Source of the DNA: JAAGZL01 sp964628835
GTDB taxonomy: Bacteria > Pseudomonadota > Gammaproteobacteria > Chromatiales > Chromatiaceae
Length of the DNA: 52,869 bases
NCBI GenBank assembly: GCA_964628835.1
Contig: CAZVME010000017.1
Location: 1 to 52,869, forward strand
Direction of reading: 5' to 3'
This document shows positions 1-8,196 of this stretch, piece after piece (the stretch's first letter is position 1; each line of letters starts with the position of its first letter). The translations under genes were made by a program, and so were the position numbers. The notes beneath the pieces were generated by a model, which had not been told where the DNA came from, searched no databases, and saw only the letters and a program-made list of their open reading frames with translations.

Positions 1-5
1 CTTTT

Positions 6-53
6 GGGGACTTGGATGTCCCAAAAGGCATCACGAGATCAAAGACTCGCTTA
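6..53 (-). repeat. End of a dispersed repeat, left contig edge
   Basis: Read on the minus strand, this 48-nt stretch begins TAAGCGAGTC and ends AAGTCCCC. It matches 52785-52832 on the plus strand at 47 of 48 positions (C versus A at the 19th base). Bases 1-27 also form a hairpin with a TTTTGGGAC / GTCCCCAAAA stem around an ATCCAA loop. The repeat abuts the broken esterase gene and supplies its stop codon. The two copies diverge after the CCCC. It could be a REP-like palindrome or the terminus of an IS200/IS605-like or RAYT-associated element; the sequence does not decide. Confidence 0.8.
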
Positions 54-389
54 GATGATGCGGTTACTACTTATACCGCGGGACATCTCACGGGCTATGA
101 TCTCGCTCACGGCTTCGGCTGATTTCTGAATCTGTGCGTGATCTACCTTGCGATTAAGCCCCATCTCCATAATGTCATACCATGCTGGCATGATCATGCC
201 GCCGTTTATGGTTACCGGTATCTCCGGCGCGTGGGGAAAGATAAAACGTATACCTGCAGTTTGCGGCAGCTCTAGTGCCTGAACAACGGGAACAAAATCC
301 TCACCACTAGCGCCCAGCCCATGCAGCAGTATTACCACGGCATCAGTGTTGTCGTTTGTATCTATTTCTATACAGTCGAGTTCTTTCAT
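51..389 (-). pseudogene. Carboxylesterase/phospholipase (YpfH/EstB-like), N-terminal fragment
   Basis: This encodes the first 112 residues of an alpha/beta-hydrolase of the carboxylesterase/lysophospholipase family, soluble enzymes that cleave short acyl esters. The oxyanion-loop motif LHGLGASGEDF (about residues 22-32) and PHAPEIPVTINGG are diagnostic. The frame stops at NRII, just where family members continue into the GFSQGG nucleophile elbow. Ser, Asp and His of the catalytic triad are therefore all missing, and family proteins are about twice this length. The stop codon lies in the repeat at the contig edge, so the gene is either disrupted by the repeat or continues outside the window in an uninterrupted copy. 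The start ATG at 389 is followed at 437 by the end of cysS on the same strand. Confidence 0.8.
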
Positions 390-399
390 TATTTAATCA

Positions 400-424
400 G
401 GGTCGGGGGCAATTGACTCCGACC
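400..424. repeat. Palindromic intergenic repeat, family A copy 1
   Basis: A short near-perfect palindrome, GGTCGG...CAATTG...CCGACC, lies between the esterase fragment and cysS. Its arms match the GGGTCGGAGTCAATT core of two longer inverted repeats at 7287-7355 and 10241-10306. This copy has almost no loop. It could also act as a transcription terminator for cysS on the minus strand, although there is no clear T-run. Confidence 0.65.
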
Positions 425-436
425 TTATCCATCAGT

Positions 437-1822
437 TCAACCTCTACGCCAGGCGGTTCCCCCTGCCCCATCTTCCAGAAGAATCTTTGCGTCCTGTAGC
501 TGGTCCCGAATGCGATCCGCCTCGGCCCAGTTCTTCTCTTTACGGGCATCCAGGCGTTGCTGGATCAGGCTGTCGATATCTTCATCGCTCAGGGCATCGT
601 CTCCACTGGCCTCGCCGCGCAGGAATGTCTCTACATCGCCCTGCAAGATCCCCAGTACCGAACCCATGGCCTTCAGTTCAGCAGCCAGGGCAGCGGCGGC
701 GGCCTCATCTGTCTTGCGGGCGCGGTTGATCTCCCGCACCAGCTCGAACATGGCGGCCAGGGCCTCGGGGGTGTTGAAGTCATCATCCATGGCGGCATTG
801 AATTTTTTACGGTACTCCTCGCCTCCGGCTGCTTCTACTTCCAGCAGACCGCGCATGGAGGTATAGAATCTGGTAAGAGCGCCCCTGGCGTTGTCCAGGT
901 GTTCATTGTCGTAGTTCAGCGGGCTACGGTATTGGCTGGTCATGATGAAGTAGCGCACTTCCTCGGCCCGGTACTGTTTCAGGATCTCGCGTACGGTAAA
1001 GAAGTTACCCAGGGATTTGGACATCTTCTCTTCGTTGATGCGCACAAAGCCGTTGTGCAGCCAGTAGTTTACGAATTTATGACCAGTTGCCCCTTCCGAT
1101 TGGGCGATCTCGTTCTCATGGTGGGGGAAGGTGAGGTCGGCACCACCACCATGGATATCGAAGGTGTCACCCAAGCAGCAGGTGGACATGGCCGAGCACT
1201 CGATATGCCAGCCGGGACGGCCCTCACCCCAGGGTGAATCCCAGGCCGGTTCACCCGGTTTGGCCGCCTTCCACAGGACAAAGTCCAGGGGATCGCGCTT
1301 CTCCTGCTCCACCTCGACCCGCTCACCGGCGCGCAGGTCTTCTATGGTCTTACCTGAAAGTTTACCATAGCCATCAAAACTGCTCACCGAATAGTAGACA
1401 TCACCGTTGTTCCCCACGTAGGCATGGCCCTTCTCCAGCAGGCTCTCCACCATGGCCACAATCTCAGAGATATGGGCGGTGGCCTTTGGCTCTTCGCTGG
1501 GGGGCTGCACCCCCAGAGCCTTTTCATCCTCATGCATGGCCTGGATGAAGCGTTCGGTGAGGTCAGAGAAGGGCTCGCCGTTCTCATTGGCGCGGTTGAT
1601 GATCTTGTCATCGATATCAGTAATGTTGCGAATATAGGTAACTTCGTAGCCTGTTGCCTGCAAATAGCGGTAGATCACGTCAAATACCACCATTACCCGC
1701 GCATGGCCCAGGTGGCACAGGTCGTAAACGGTCATGCCGCACACGTACATGCGAACCTTGCCAGGCTCTATGGAGATGAACTCTTCTTTTTTATTGGTGA
1801 GATCGTTGTAGACCTTGAGCAT
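437..1822 (-). CDS. cysS: Cysteinyl-tRNA synthetase
   Basis: A cytoplasmic class I aminoacyl-tRNA synthetase that charges tRNA-Cys with cysteine using ATP. At 461 residues it is full family length. The class I signature appears as HLGH (about residues 37-40). Cys28 of YVCGMTVYD, the Cys of HIECSAMS and the histidines of TFPHHENE are the expected zinc ligands, and KMSKS sits near residue 267. The C-terminal DALR-like and anticodon-binding parts are present (RKEKNWAEADRIRDQL). It is divergent from the cyclophilin gene at 2021, with about 200 bp of shared upstream DNA. The cysS-cyclophilin-lpxH neighbourhood is common in gammaproteobacteria. Nothing looks damaged. Confidence 0.98.
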   Translation of the reverse strand: MLKVYNDLTNKKEEFISIEPGKVRMYVCGMTVYDLCHLGHARVMVVFDVIYRYLQATGYEVTYIRNITDIDDKIINRANENGEPFSDLTERFIQAMHEDEKALGVQPPSEEPKATAHISEIVAMVESLLEKGHAYVGNNGDVYYSVSSFDGYGKLSGKTIEDLRAGERVEVEQEKRDPLDFVLWKAAKPGEPAWDSPWGEGRPGWHIECSAMSTCCLGDTFDIHGGGADLTFPHHENEIAQSEGATGHKFVNYWLHNGFVRINEEKMSKSLGNFFTVREILKQYRAEEVRYFIMTSQYRSPLNYDNEHLDNARGALTRFYTSMRGLLEVEAAGGEEYRKKFNAAMDDDFNTPEALAAMFELVREINRARKTDEAAAAALAAELKAMGSVLGILQGDVETFLRGEASGDDALSDEDIDSLIQQRLDARKEKNWAEADRIRDQLQDAKILLEDGAGGTAWRRG

Positions 1823-2020
1823 TTTCGGTACCAGATATTCGGGGTATCTCTCAGATACTTAGCAGACCTGCGCATAGTAAACGAAACCTTTGTCACAACA
1901 AAGCGAAACCCGGGGTTTCTCGCCGCCTCCTGGTGCATTATCATATGTGGTTTCAAATTATCTGGAGGGCGGCATTGCGACGCCCCCGCCTACATCTTCA
2001 AACAAAGGAATAAATCAGAT

Positions 2021-2599
2021 ATGAACAAACTGTTTTCCCAACTATTTCTGGCCACCATGATCAGTCTGGCCTCCCTGTCCATGGCCTCCGCTGAAACCAC
2101 AAAAGTAGTAATGAAGACCAACCTGGGGAACATTGAGATTGAACTCAACGGGGACAAAGCCCCTATCAGCGTCAAGAACTTTCTCAGATATGTGGACGAA
2201 GGCTTCTATAACGGCACCATCTTTCACCGGGTAATCAACAGCTTTATGATCCAAGGCGGTGGATTCACCACAGACATGCGGCAGAAACGCGGCCATGCCA
2301 AGATTAAGAACGAAGCCAAAAACGGCCTGAAAAACAACCGTGGCACCATCGCCATGGCCCGTACCCAGTCACCCCACTCTGCCACCTCTCAATTCTTCAT
2401 CAACCATGCAGACAACAACAACCTGAACTACCCAAGCTTCGACAAATGGGGCTATGCGGTATTCGGCAAGGTAACCAAAGGCATGAAAGTGGTGGACAAG
2501 ATCGCTGACGTCTACATCACTACCAAATACGACATGAAAAATGTCCCGGAGAAGCCGGTTGTTATCGAGAGCGTAACCCGCGTGGCGGCAGGCAAATAA
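2021..2599 (+). CDS. ppiA: Peptidyl-prolyl cis-trans isomerase, exported cyclophilin
   Basis: A cyclophilin-type isomerase that catalyses cis-trans isomerisation of Xaa-Pro bonds, here in the periplasm. A signal peptide (residues 1-24, MNKLFSQLFLATMISLASLS...ASA) is followed by the mature domain. The active-site block FHRVINSFMIQGGGF and the TIAMARTQSPHSATSQFFIN stretch carry the catalytic Arg and the substrate-pocket residues. The open frame runs far upstream, but ATG 2021 has an AAAGGA ribosome site about 10 nt before it and begins the signal peptide, so I start here. The protein has 192 residues. It precedes the cytoplasmic paralogue at 2656 by 56 bp, so the two are probably co-transcribed. 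Confidence 0.95.
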   Translation: MNKLFSQLFLATMISLASLSMASAETTKVVMKTNLGNIEIELNGDKAPISVKNFLRYVDEGFYNGTIFHRVINSFMIQGGGFTTDMRQKRGHAKIKNEAKNGLKNNRGTIAMARTQSPHSATSQFFINHADNNNLNYPSFDKWGYAVFGKVTKGMKVVDKIADVYITTKYDMKNVPEKPVVIESVTRVAAGK

Positions 2600-2655
2600 T
2601 CTTTTCAAGCCATAGAGCCAAACCATTACCACTTATCAAACTAGAGAATTAACCC

Positions 2656-3144
2656 ATGATTGTACTTAAGACCAACCTAGGCGACATCACCATCGAGCTG
2701 GATACCGAAAAGGCCCCAGCGACCTCCGAGAACTTCACCCAGTACGTGAAAGATGGCCACTATGACGGCACCATCTTCCACCGTGTCATCAACAACTTCA
2801 TGATCCAGGGCGGTGGCTTCGAGGCTGGCATGAAAGAGAAGGACACCCGCGCCCCAATCAAGAATGAGGCCAACAACGGCCTGAGCAACGCCGTGGGTAG
2901 TATCGCCATGGCCCGCACCATGGAGCCACACTCAGCGTCTGCCCAGTTCTTCATCAACGTGGCCGACAACAAGTTCCTGGACTATCCGGGACAGGACGGC
3001 TGGGGCTACTGCGTATTTGGCAAAGTTACCGATGGTATGGATGTGATCAACAAGATGAAGAATGTGGAGACCGGCTTCAACGGCGGTCACCAGGATGTTC
3101 CGGTAGAGGACGTAATTATCACCAAGGCCGAGATTACAGACTAA
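2656..3144 (+). CDS. ppiB: Peptidyl-prolyl cis-trans isomerase B, cytoplasmic cyclophilin
   Basis: This 162-residue cyclophilin has no signal peptide and is closely related to the preceding exported one. It has FHRVINNFMIQGGGF (catalytic Arg), SIAMARTMEPHSASAQFFIN and WGYCVFGKVTDGMDVI. The length equals that of typical PpiB. It accelerates proline isomerisation during folding in the cytosol. The two adjacent isomerases look like a tandem duplication with divergent targeting. lpxH starts 5 bp downstream, so this gene and lpxH almost certainly share a message. Confidence 0.97.
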   Translation: MIVLKTNLGDITIELDTEKAPATSENFTQYVKDGHYDGTIFHRVINNFMIQGGGFEAGMKEKDTRAPIKNEANNGLSNAVGSIAMARTMEPHSASAQFFINVADNKFLDYPGQDGWGYCVFGKVTDGMDVINKMKNVETGFNGGHQDVPVEDVIITKAEITD

Positions 3145-3149
3145 CCCTG

Positions 3150-3875
3150 ATGGTAAGAGCACTGCTTATTGCGGACCTGCACCTGTCCCGGGAAAGACCC
3201 GCTACCGTTGAGCTGTTCCTGCGCTTCCTCAAGGATGAGGCATCCCGCAGCCAGAACCTCTATATCCTGGGTGATCTGTTCAATGTCTGGATCGGCGACG
3301 ATGACCGCACCGAGCCCATCCCGCAGATATTCAAGGCGTTGTCAGATCTGGCAACCAGGGGTACCAGGCTGTTCCTGCTCAAGGGCAACCGCGACTTTCT
3401 GATTGGCGACAACTTCTGCCGGGAGACCGGCTGTGCCCTGCTGCATGATCCAGCGGTAGTAAATCTTTCCTGTGGCCCCACCTTGTTGATGCACGGGGAT
3501 CTGCTGGTCACCGATGACGTCAACTACCAGCGAGACCGCAGCTACCTGCGTAGTGATAACTTCAGGGACAACTTTCTAAACAAGAGCCTCGACGAACGCA
3601 CCACCATGGCCGCCGACATGCGGCAACGGAGCCGTGACGCAAAGGCCAACTTGGCTGACAGCATCATGGATGTGAATCAGCAGACGGTGGAAGAGTATAT
3701 GCGACAGAACGGAACCTGGCATCTAATCCACGGACATACTCATCGCCCGGTAACCCATGACTTCAGACTGGATGGAAGACCGGCCAAGCGCATAGTCCTG
3801 GCTGACTGGAAAGAGAATAAGGGGCCATACCTGGTCGATCACGGTGATGCCCTGGAGAGTTACATCTTCAGGTAA
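3150..3875 (+). CDS. lpxH: UDP-2,3-diacylglucosamine diphosphatase LpxH
   Basis: A peripheral inner-membrane metallophosphoesterase of the Raetz lipid A pathway. It hydrolyses UDP-2,3-diacylglucosamine to lipid X and UMP using manganese. All calcineurin-like motifs are visible: IADLHLS, GDLFNVWIGDD, GNRDFL, the HGD of MHGDLLVTDD, and HGHTHRP near the C-terminus. The 241 residues match the family length. It follows ppiB by 5 bp. Its presence shows an organism that makes LPS by the LpxH rather than the LpxI or LpxG route. Confidence 0.97.
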   Translation: MVRALLIADLHLSRERPATVELFLRFLKDEASRSQNLYILGDLFNVWIGDDDRTEPIPQIFKALSDLATRGTRLFLLKGNRDFLIGDNFCRETGCALLHDPAVVNLSCGPTLLMHGDLLVTDDVNYQRDRSYLRSDNFRDNFLNKSLDERTTMAADMRQRSRDAKANLADSIMDVNQQTVEEYMRQNGTWHLIHGHTHRPVTHDFRLDGRPAKRIVLADWKENKGPYLVDHGDALESYIFR

Positions 3876-4098
3876 CCAGGAAATGGTCTTTCTCTGACCA
3901 CTAGTTGCAGCGCCACGTGGCCCTCAATCTGCTAAATAGCAAGCAGCGCAACAAACCTATCTGGTATTTGAATACGAAAAAGACGGGCTTCTCTACTAAG
4001 GGTATTTATAAATCATCTACTACCTGCAAAGCGGGTAGTATGAAGAAGACCACTGGAAGGGACCAAAATATCCACCCCTCATCAATTGGCCTGTGGGA

Positions 4099-4113
4099 GG
4101 CGCGTCCCGCGCC
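4099..4113. repeat. REP-like palindrome in the lpxH downstream spacer
   Basis: GGCGCG-TCC-CGCGCC forms a perfect 6-bp stem with a 3-nt loop inside a context reading TGTGGGAGGCGCGTCCCGCG. That is the look of REP sequences mobilised by RAYT transposases in gammaproteobacteria. It lies in the 289-bp spacer between lpxH and the convergent LABN gene. I see no gene elsewhere in that spacer. Confidence 0.4.
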
Positions 4114-4164
4114 GATGGAACGGCAAAGCCTTTTAGTATCTCGTCGCCAGGGACGGTGGTTTAC

Positions 4165-4476
4165 CTAGATTCGATTACCGAGTTTCGCTTTGTGAGTAAT
4201 GTCTAAATACAGGTTATACAGCGCAACACAAGCAGGGAAAGCATTAGATAGTATGCCTACGGAATCATTCTTTCCAAATATAAAGTAAGTTAACAGCAGC
4301 GCACTTCCCGCTAAACTCATTATCCAGAAGGCGCAAGGAAAGGTCGGTTTTTTCTCTTTGGAAGAAGATACAACTTGAACCAGCCATCTACCCGCAAATA
4401 GTAAAACTCCGGTGTAACCTATAAGTTTCCATGGGGTAACTGATGCGCCTAAAAGTACAAATAAAACTTCATGCAT
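4165..4476 (-). CDS. Lipid-A-disaccharide synthase N-terminal domain (LABN) membrane protein
   Basis: A 103-residue protein with three predicted membrane helices and a short basic C-terminal tail. The order FAGRWLVQVVSS...FWIMSLAGSALLLTYF...NAFPACVALYNLYL matches the LABN family, which occurs alone or fused to glycosyltransferases of the ArnT/GT39 type. Family function is not settled; a role as small membrane partner of a lipid-linked sugar transferase is inferred. It lies on the same strand as the GT2 and GT39 genes at 4775 and 5506, with a transposase relic between, so the three once looked like one cluster. Confidence 0.75.
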   Translation of the reverse strand: MHEVLFVLLGASVTPWKLIGYTGVLLFAGRWLVQVVSSSKEKKPTFPCAFWIMSLAGSALLLTYFIFGKNDSVGILSNAFPACVALYNLYLDITHKAKLGNRI

Positions 4477-4582
4477 ACCTAATCTTCCTTAGTTCTCACT
4501 CTGAGATAAACGTACCAGCCAACACAACTAAACCGTAAACACCCCGAACCGTGCGATCAGGATTATTGTACTTTAAAATACA

Positions 4583-4744
4583 TTGCATATTCACCTGCTG
4601 GCAGCCGATGGCGCGTTTTCCGAATCCGGCACTTTTATTCTACTTCCACTAATTACAGGTGTAGGGCTAACAGAACAACTGTGCCATGCGGTATTGGATT
4701 ATCTGGCTGAAGATAAAGCGATCACAGAGAATTTTACTAAATGA
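4583..4744 (+). pseudogene. Transposase relic, IS91/IS801-like
   Basis: Translating this plus-strand frame gives LHIHLLAADGAFSESG, then FILLPLITGVGLTEQLCHAVLDYL, ending ITENFTK and a stop. The HxH-x2-AADGAF block followed by a LPxx...L...VL.YL pattern resembles the catalytic HUH region of IS91/IS801-type transposases. Only 53 codons survive, with a stop just upstream and no second half, so it is a decayed fragment. I recognised it by eye and cannot exclude chance resemblance. It sits between the LABN gene and the glycosyltransferase genes and probably marks an old insertion that separated them. Confidence 0.5.
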
Positions 4745-4774
4745 CCACAACAAACTCTGTACACTCCACCGCCG

Positions 4775-5509
4775 TTACTCGCACTCTTCAATTGCAGTTA
4801 TGCGCGCTCGGCGTTGTAGCCACCTGACGCCAAAGATATCTATTATTCCAACCCAGAGCCGGTTGTGCAGACCATACTTTGAGACCCCCATAACCCGGTG
4901 CCGGTGATTCACTTCCACTGAAACCGTCTTGCCGCCATGGCGTTGAATCAGGGCTGGGAGAAAGCGGTGCATGTGATCAAAGTACGGCAGTTGCAGAAAG
5001 GCTTTACGGGAGAACAGTTTGAGACCACAGCCAGTGTCGGGAGTAGCATCACCCAACAGTCTGGAACGCACACCGTTGGCAATGCGTGAAGATACCTTCT
5101 TTAGCCAGCTGTCCTGACGTTTCTTGCGGTAACCCGCCACCATCTGCAGGGCTTCATCTCCAGCGCTGGCCCTGAGCATATCCATCATGGCGGGAATATC
5201 GGCCGGGTCATTCTGGCCATCTCCATCCAGGGTGGCAATCCACTCTGAGTTGGCGACTAGGACCCCATTGCGCACCGCAGTGCTTTGACCGCTGTTATGC
5301 TTGTGTCTCAGGGCTCTAAACTGGGAAAACTCCGTGCGCAGGTTGCCGAGCACACCCCTGGAATCGTCGCTGCTACAGTCATCCACAAAGATGACCTCGT
5401 AGCTGTATTTGCCATCCAGGGCGGTGCGTATCTCATCGGCAAGAATGCGAATATTCTCCGCCTCGTTGAATACCGGAATCACAATGGAAAGATCCATCTG
5501 CTCACTCAT
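4775..5509 (-). CDS. Glycosyltransferase family 2, polyprenyl-phosphate sugar transferase type
   Basis: A 244-residue GT-A fold enzyme. SIVIPVFNEAENI at the N-terminus, FVDDCSSDD, the donor-binding DGDGQNDP and the RKKRQDSWLKKVSS stretch are typical of dolichol/undecaprenyl-phosphate sugar transferases (DPM1, ArnC). It probably moves a sugar from a nucleotide donor to undecaprenyl phosphate on the cytoplasmic face. ArnC has two C-terminal membrane helices; this protein ends soon after a single amphipathic stretch, so it is the short type. Its ATG overlaps the stop of the GT39 gene (ATGA), implying translational coupling and supply of the lipid-linked sugar used by that enzyme. The sugar is unknown. 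Confidence 0.88.
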   Translation of the reverse strand: MSEQMDLSIVIPVFNEAENIRILADEIRTALDGKYSYEVIFVDDCSSDDSRGVLGNLRTEFSQFRALRHKHNSGQSTAVRNGVLVANSEWIATLDGDGQNDPADIPAMMDMLRASAGDEALQMVAGYRKKRQDSWLKKVSSRIANGVRSRLLGDATPDTGCGLKLFSRKAFLQLPYFDHMHRFLPALIQRHGGKTVSVEVNHRHRVMGVSKYGLHNRLWVGIIDIFGVRWLQRRARITAIEECE

Positions 5510-7239
5510 TTCTCTGTACTCTTCAGACCCGACCCCGGAAACAGGGCCACATGGTAATACTCAATCTGCCACTGCAGATAATCTCTGCCACTGGTCAGCA
5601 GCTTCTCCCGCAGGGGTTTCTTCTCCATCAACAGCACCCAGGAGGCAGGCTCATGCAGTACGCGATTATACAGTTGTTCCGGTAATTCAAGCTCTATATT
5701 TCTCTCCAGATACCAGCGCATGGAGTGCTGGTAGGCCTTGCCGCCTCCATAGATTACCGCATCCTGCGGCAGCATACTCACAATCTTTTTCGCCGCAACC
5801 TGCGGGCTCATCTGCTGTTGCAGCGCTGGTTTGATGGTCAGAGCAAAGGGCCACACCAGACACCAAATCACCGCCGCCAGTCCAAATATCATCAGATTAA
5901 TGTTGCGCCAGATGCTTCCAGTCATGGCCAGAACTGCCGACAGCAGCATCAGGCCAGCAGTGGCCGCCGCTGGCAGCGGGTTGTTCCGCAACATTTCAAG
6001 GACTGCGGTAAGGGCGCTGGCCCCACCCTTCTCCCGACCCTTAGAGAGAATCTGCACCACCCACTGGTTCTCAGTGAGAATACCTGCGAGCAACAGAGTC
6101 AGCACCACCACCAGCAACAGTACCAAGGCGACCGATATTTTCAGGATAATACCGTGACGCTGGCTGACCCGATCTCCAATCCGGTCCAGATAAAAACCCA
6201 CTATCAGGGCGAAGGGAGCCATGATGGGCAGCAGATAACGGGCAGCCTTTTTTCCACCTAGACTGAACAAAAGCAGCCCGCCCAGAAACCAGAACAGCAT
6301 GGCCTTGATGCCAACGTTGTTTTCCCCCCTTGCCGCACGCACTCCAACCACCACCGCCAGCGGCAGAAATAGCGACCAGGGAAAGAAACCGATCAGGACA
6401 TGGGGCAGGTAATATAGAAACGGCTTGCCACCTGCGGCGGCGACGTTGCTGCTGCCAGCCCACCAGTGAGCCAGCTGTCCAAACAGAAAATTAAAGCCCA
6501 GATTGCCGGGGGCAGTAAGGTACATCAGCAGATACCAGGGCAGCACCACCACCAGAAAGATGAACAGACCCTTTACTGGCCTCAGTTCACGCCAGCTCCT
6601 GGCGCTCGGGTTGTTCATACTCAACAGAATGGCCACAAGCAAGGGGAACAGAATCCCGATGGGTCCCTTGGTCAAGACACTCAGGCCACTCAGGAGGTAG
6701 AACCCGTAGATCCACTTTGATCCGGGTTCCCGATTGATCCCCATCCAAAAGCAGTAGACGGAGGCCAGAATCAGAAAGCTGAAGAAGATATCCATCCTGG
6801 CAGCAGAGCTGTTTTCCAGAAACACAATACAGGTGGACAACACCAGCGCCGAGAATACCCCGGCACGGATAGTGAACATCTGCCGACCTAACAGAAATAC
6901 CATCCAGATCGCGCCCAGTGAGGCCAGTACCGAGGTGAGACGCACCGCCCAGTTCGGCCAATCCAGTGGCGCGCTCAGTGCAATCAGCATCCAGTGATAG
7001 AGCGGCGGCTTGGTGAGGGATTGAGTGGAGACCACATGGTTCAGGGAGGGCAGAATAAAATTGCCCCGCTCCAGCATCTCGCGCGCAATCTCAGCGGCCC
7101 GTGCCTCCCCGGCGCGGATCAGATCGGCATTGATATTGGAAAAGAAGTATATCAGGCTGAAGATGGCAACCAACAGTAGCAGGACGACTGTGGTTCTGTT
7201 CCATATCTGCTCTGATTCTGATGTGATTGTGTTTTGCAT
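5506..7239 (-). CDS. ArnT-like glycosyltransferase family 39
   Basis: A 577-residue polytopic inner-membrane protein (about 11-12 hydrophobic segments) of the GT39/PMT group, which moves sugars from polyprenyl phosphate to an acceptor in the periplasm. The first periplasmic loop has the expected acidic pair in DLIRAGEARAAEIAREML, followed by PPLYHWM and later SVLTKGPIG and GGKKAARYLLP, all characteristic of ArnT/YcbI-type proteins. With the coupled GT2 gene it forms a two-step route for decorating lipid A, another glycan or a protein. The nearby LABN gene and lpxH favour lipid A, but this is inference. The remaining arn genes are not in the window. Confidence 0.88.
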   Translation of the reverse strand: MQNTITSESEQIWNRTTVVLLLLVAIFSLIYFFSNINADLIRAGEARAAEIAREMLERGNFILPSLNHVVSTQSLTKPPLYHWMLIALSAPLDWPNWAVRLTSVLASLGAIWMVFLLGRQMFTIRAGVFSALVLSTCIVFLENSSAARMDIFFSFLILASVYCFWMGINREPGSKWIYGFYLLSGLSVLTKGPIGILFPLLVAILLSMNNPSARSWRELRPVKGLFIFLVVVLPWYLLMYLTAPGNLGFNFLFGQLAHWWAGSSNVAAAGGKPFLYYLPHVLIGFFPWSLFLPLAVVVGVRAARGENNVGIKAMLFWFLGGLLLFSLGGKKAARYLLPIMAPFALIVGFYLDRIGDRVSQRHGIILKISVALVLLLVVVLTLLLAGILTENQWVVQILSKGREKGGASALTAVLEMLRNNPLPAAATAGLMLLSAVLAMTGSIWRNINLMIFGLAAVIWCLVWPFALTIKPALQQQMSPQVAAKKIVSMLPQDAVIYGGGKAYQHSMRWYLERNIELELPEQLYNRVLHEPASWVLLMEKKPLREKLLTSGRDYLQWQIEYYHVALFPGSGLKSTEK

Positions 7240-7286
7240 ATCCCTTGCGCTATCCCCAAATGGTATTTATTGTTAGTTGTAACTTC

Positions 7287-7355
7287 GGGGTCGGAGCCAA
7301 ACAAACCTGAGATACATGGCTATTTTAACCATCTCGATACGATTGACTCTGACCC
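7287..7355. repeat. Inverted intergenic repeat, family A copy 2
   Basis: The left arm GGGTCGGAGCCAAAC and the right arm GATTGACTCTGACCC are imperfect inverted copies separated by about 38 bp. The core matches the perfect copy at 10241-10306 and the short one at 400-424. It lies in the 181-bp spacer upstream of the GT39 gene. Confidence 0.65.
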
Positions 7356-7367
7356 TTGATGCTGTAG

Positions 7368-7394
7368 CTTTGCGTTCTTGGCCTCTTTGCGCTA
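7368..7394. repeat. Intergenic repeat, family B partial copy
   Basis: TTTGCGTTCTTGGCCTCTTTGCG is the inverted counterpart of CTCGCCAAGACGCCGAGAACGCAAAG at 8197-8222. It directly follows family A copy 2 and probably represents a solo arm of the repeat seen complete at 8197-8287. Confidence 0.55.
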
Positions 7395-7420
7395 ACAACA
7401 GTAGCGCATTCTGACCTGTA

Positions 7421-8119
7421 TCATCCAAACCGTATGGGCTTGGCAGGCTTTTTCGCCACATTATCCCGCAGGTATTGTGGCAGGGCCTGCTCTGCGGCCA
7501 CTGCACGCCCCTGTTCGAACCCGGCTGCCCCCAAAAGCGCCACATCGTGGGCACTGCAAAACAGCCCCAGTGTGACAGACTCCACAGCAGTGGCAAGAAC
7601 GTTGGAGATGGTCTCTCCATAGCTCTCCCAGCCGGTGCCAACACCGTACCAACCATCACCCTGCGGCATGGTTATCTCCGCAGCCGGGGTGATCTCGTCA
7701 GGAAACAGCGCCTGCATCAGACCTGACTCCTGCAGCTCATAGCAGCCCCAGTATATCTCCTGCATGCGCGCATCGAACGCTGGCAACACCCGTCGCTGCC
7801 CGGATTGTCGAAAGTAGCCCTGAGCCAGAGCCGCCAGGGTGGAGATCCGCACCACCGGCAGGTCGGCGCCCAGAGCCACTCCCTGAGCCACACCTGCGGC
7901 GATACGCACCCCGGTAAAAGAACCGGGACCACAACCAAAGGCGATGGCATCCAGTTGGGCCGGCTTCAGGCCAGACTCCTGCAGCAGATCGTCCAGCATG
8001 GGCAGGATCAATTCACTGTGCTTGCGTGGTTGTACCTGGTAGCGCAGGGAGACCTCACCATCCAGCAGCAGGGCAGCAGAGCAGGCCTCGGTGGCAGTTT
8101 CGATTGCCAGTAATTTCAT
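7421..8119 (-). CDS. tsaB: tRNA threonylcarbamoyladenosine biosynthesis protein TsaB
   Basis: An ASKHA-fold pseudo-enzyme that scaffolds TsaD and TsaE in making t6A37 on ANN-decoding tRNAs in the cytosol. MKLLAIETATEACSAALL at the start, KHSELILPMLDDLL, and GCGPGSFTGVRIAAG are the family marks. An open frame extends to 8173, but ATG 8119 aligns with the conserved start, so the protein has 232 residues. It lies next to the YoaA-type helicase on the same strand, an arrangement also found in E. coli. The spacer between them carries repeat family B. Confidence 0.95.
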   Translation of the reverse strand: MKLLAIETATEACSAALLLDGEVSLRYQVQPRKHSELILPMLDDLLQESGLKPAQLDAIAFGCGPGSFTGVRIAAGVAQGVALGADLPVVRISTLAALAQGYFRQSGQRRVLPAFDARMQEIYWGCYELQESGLMQALFPDEITPAAEITMPQGDGWYGVGTGWESYGETISNVLATAVESVTLGLFCSAHDVALLGAAGFEQGRAVAAEQALPQYLRDNVAKKPAKPIRFG

Positions 8120-8196
8120 GCGGGGGATTATATCCGGCTTTGGATAGAAAGTGTGATCTGTGACAAAAGGCACATAAATATTTGCCAGATAGAACT

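Noticed and set aside
557..1237. A 226-codon open frame on the plus strand opposite cysS
   Set aside because: It is entirely antisense to a complete, motif-bearing cysS and has no RBS or recognisable motif.
1424..2020. N-terminal extension of the exported cyclophilin by 199 residues
   Set aside because: It runs antisense through cysS and has no family similarity; ATG 2021 has an RBS and starts the signal peptide.
3905..4168. 87-codon frame after lpxH
   Set aside because: Composition is unlike a protein, there is no RBS, and it crosses a REP-like palindrome.
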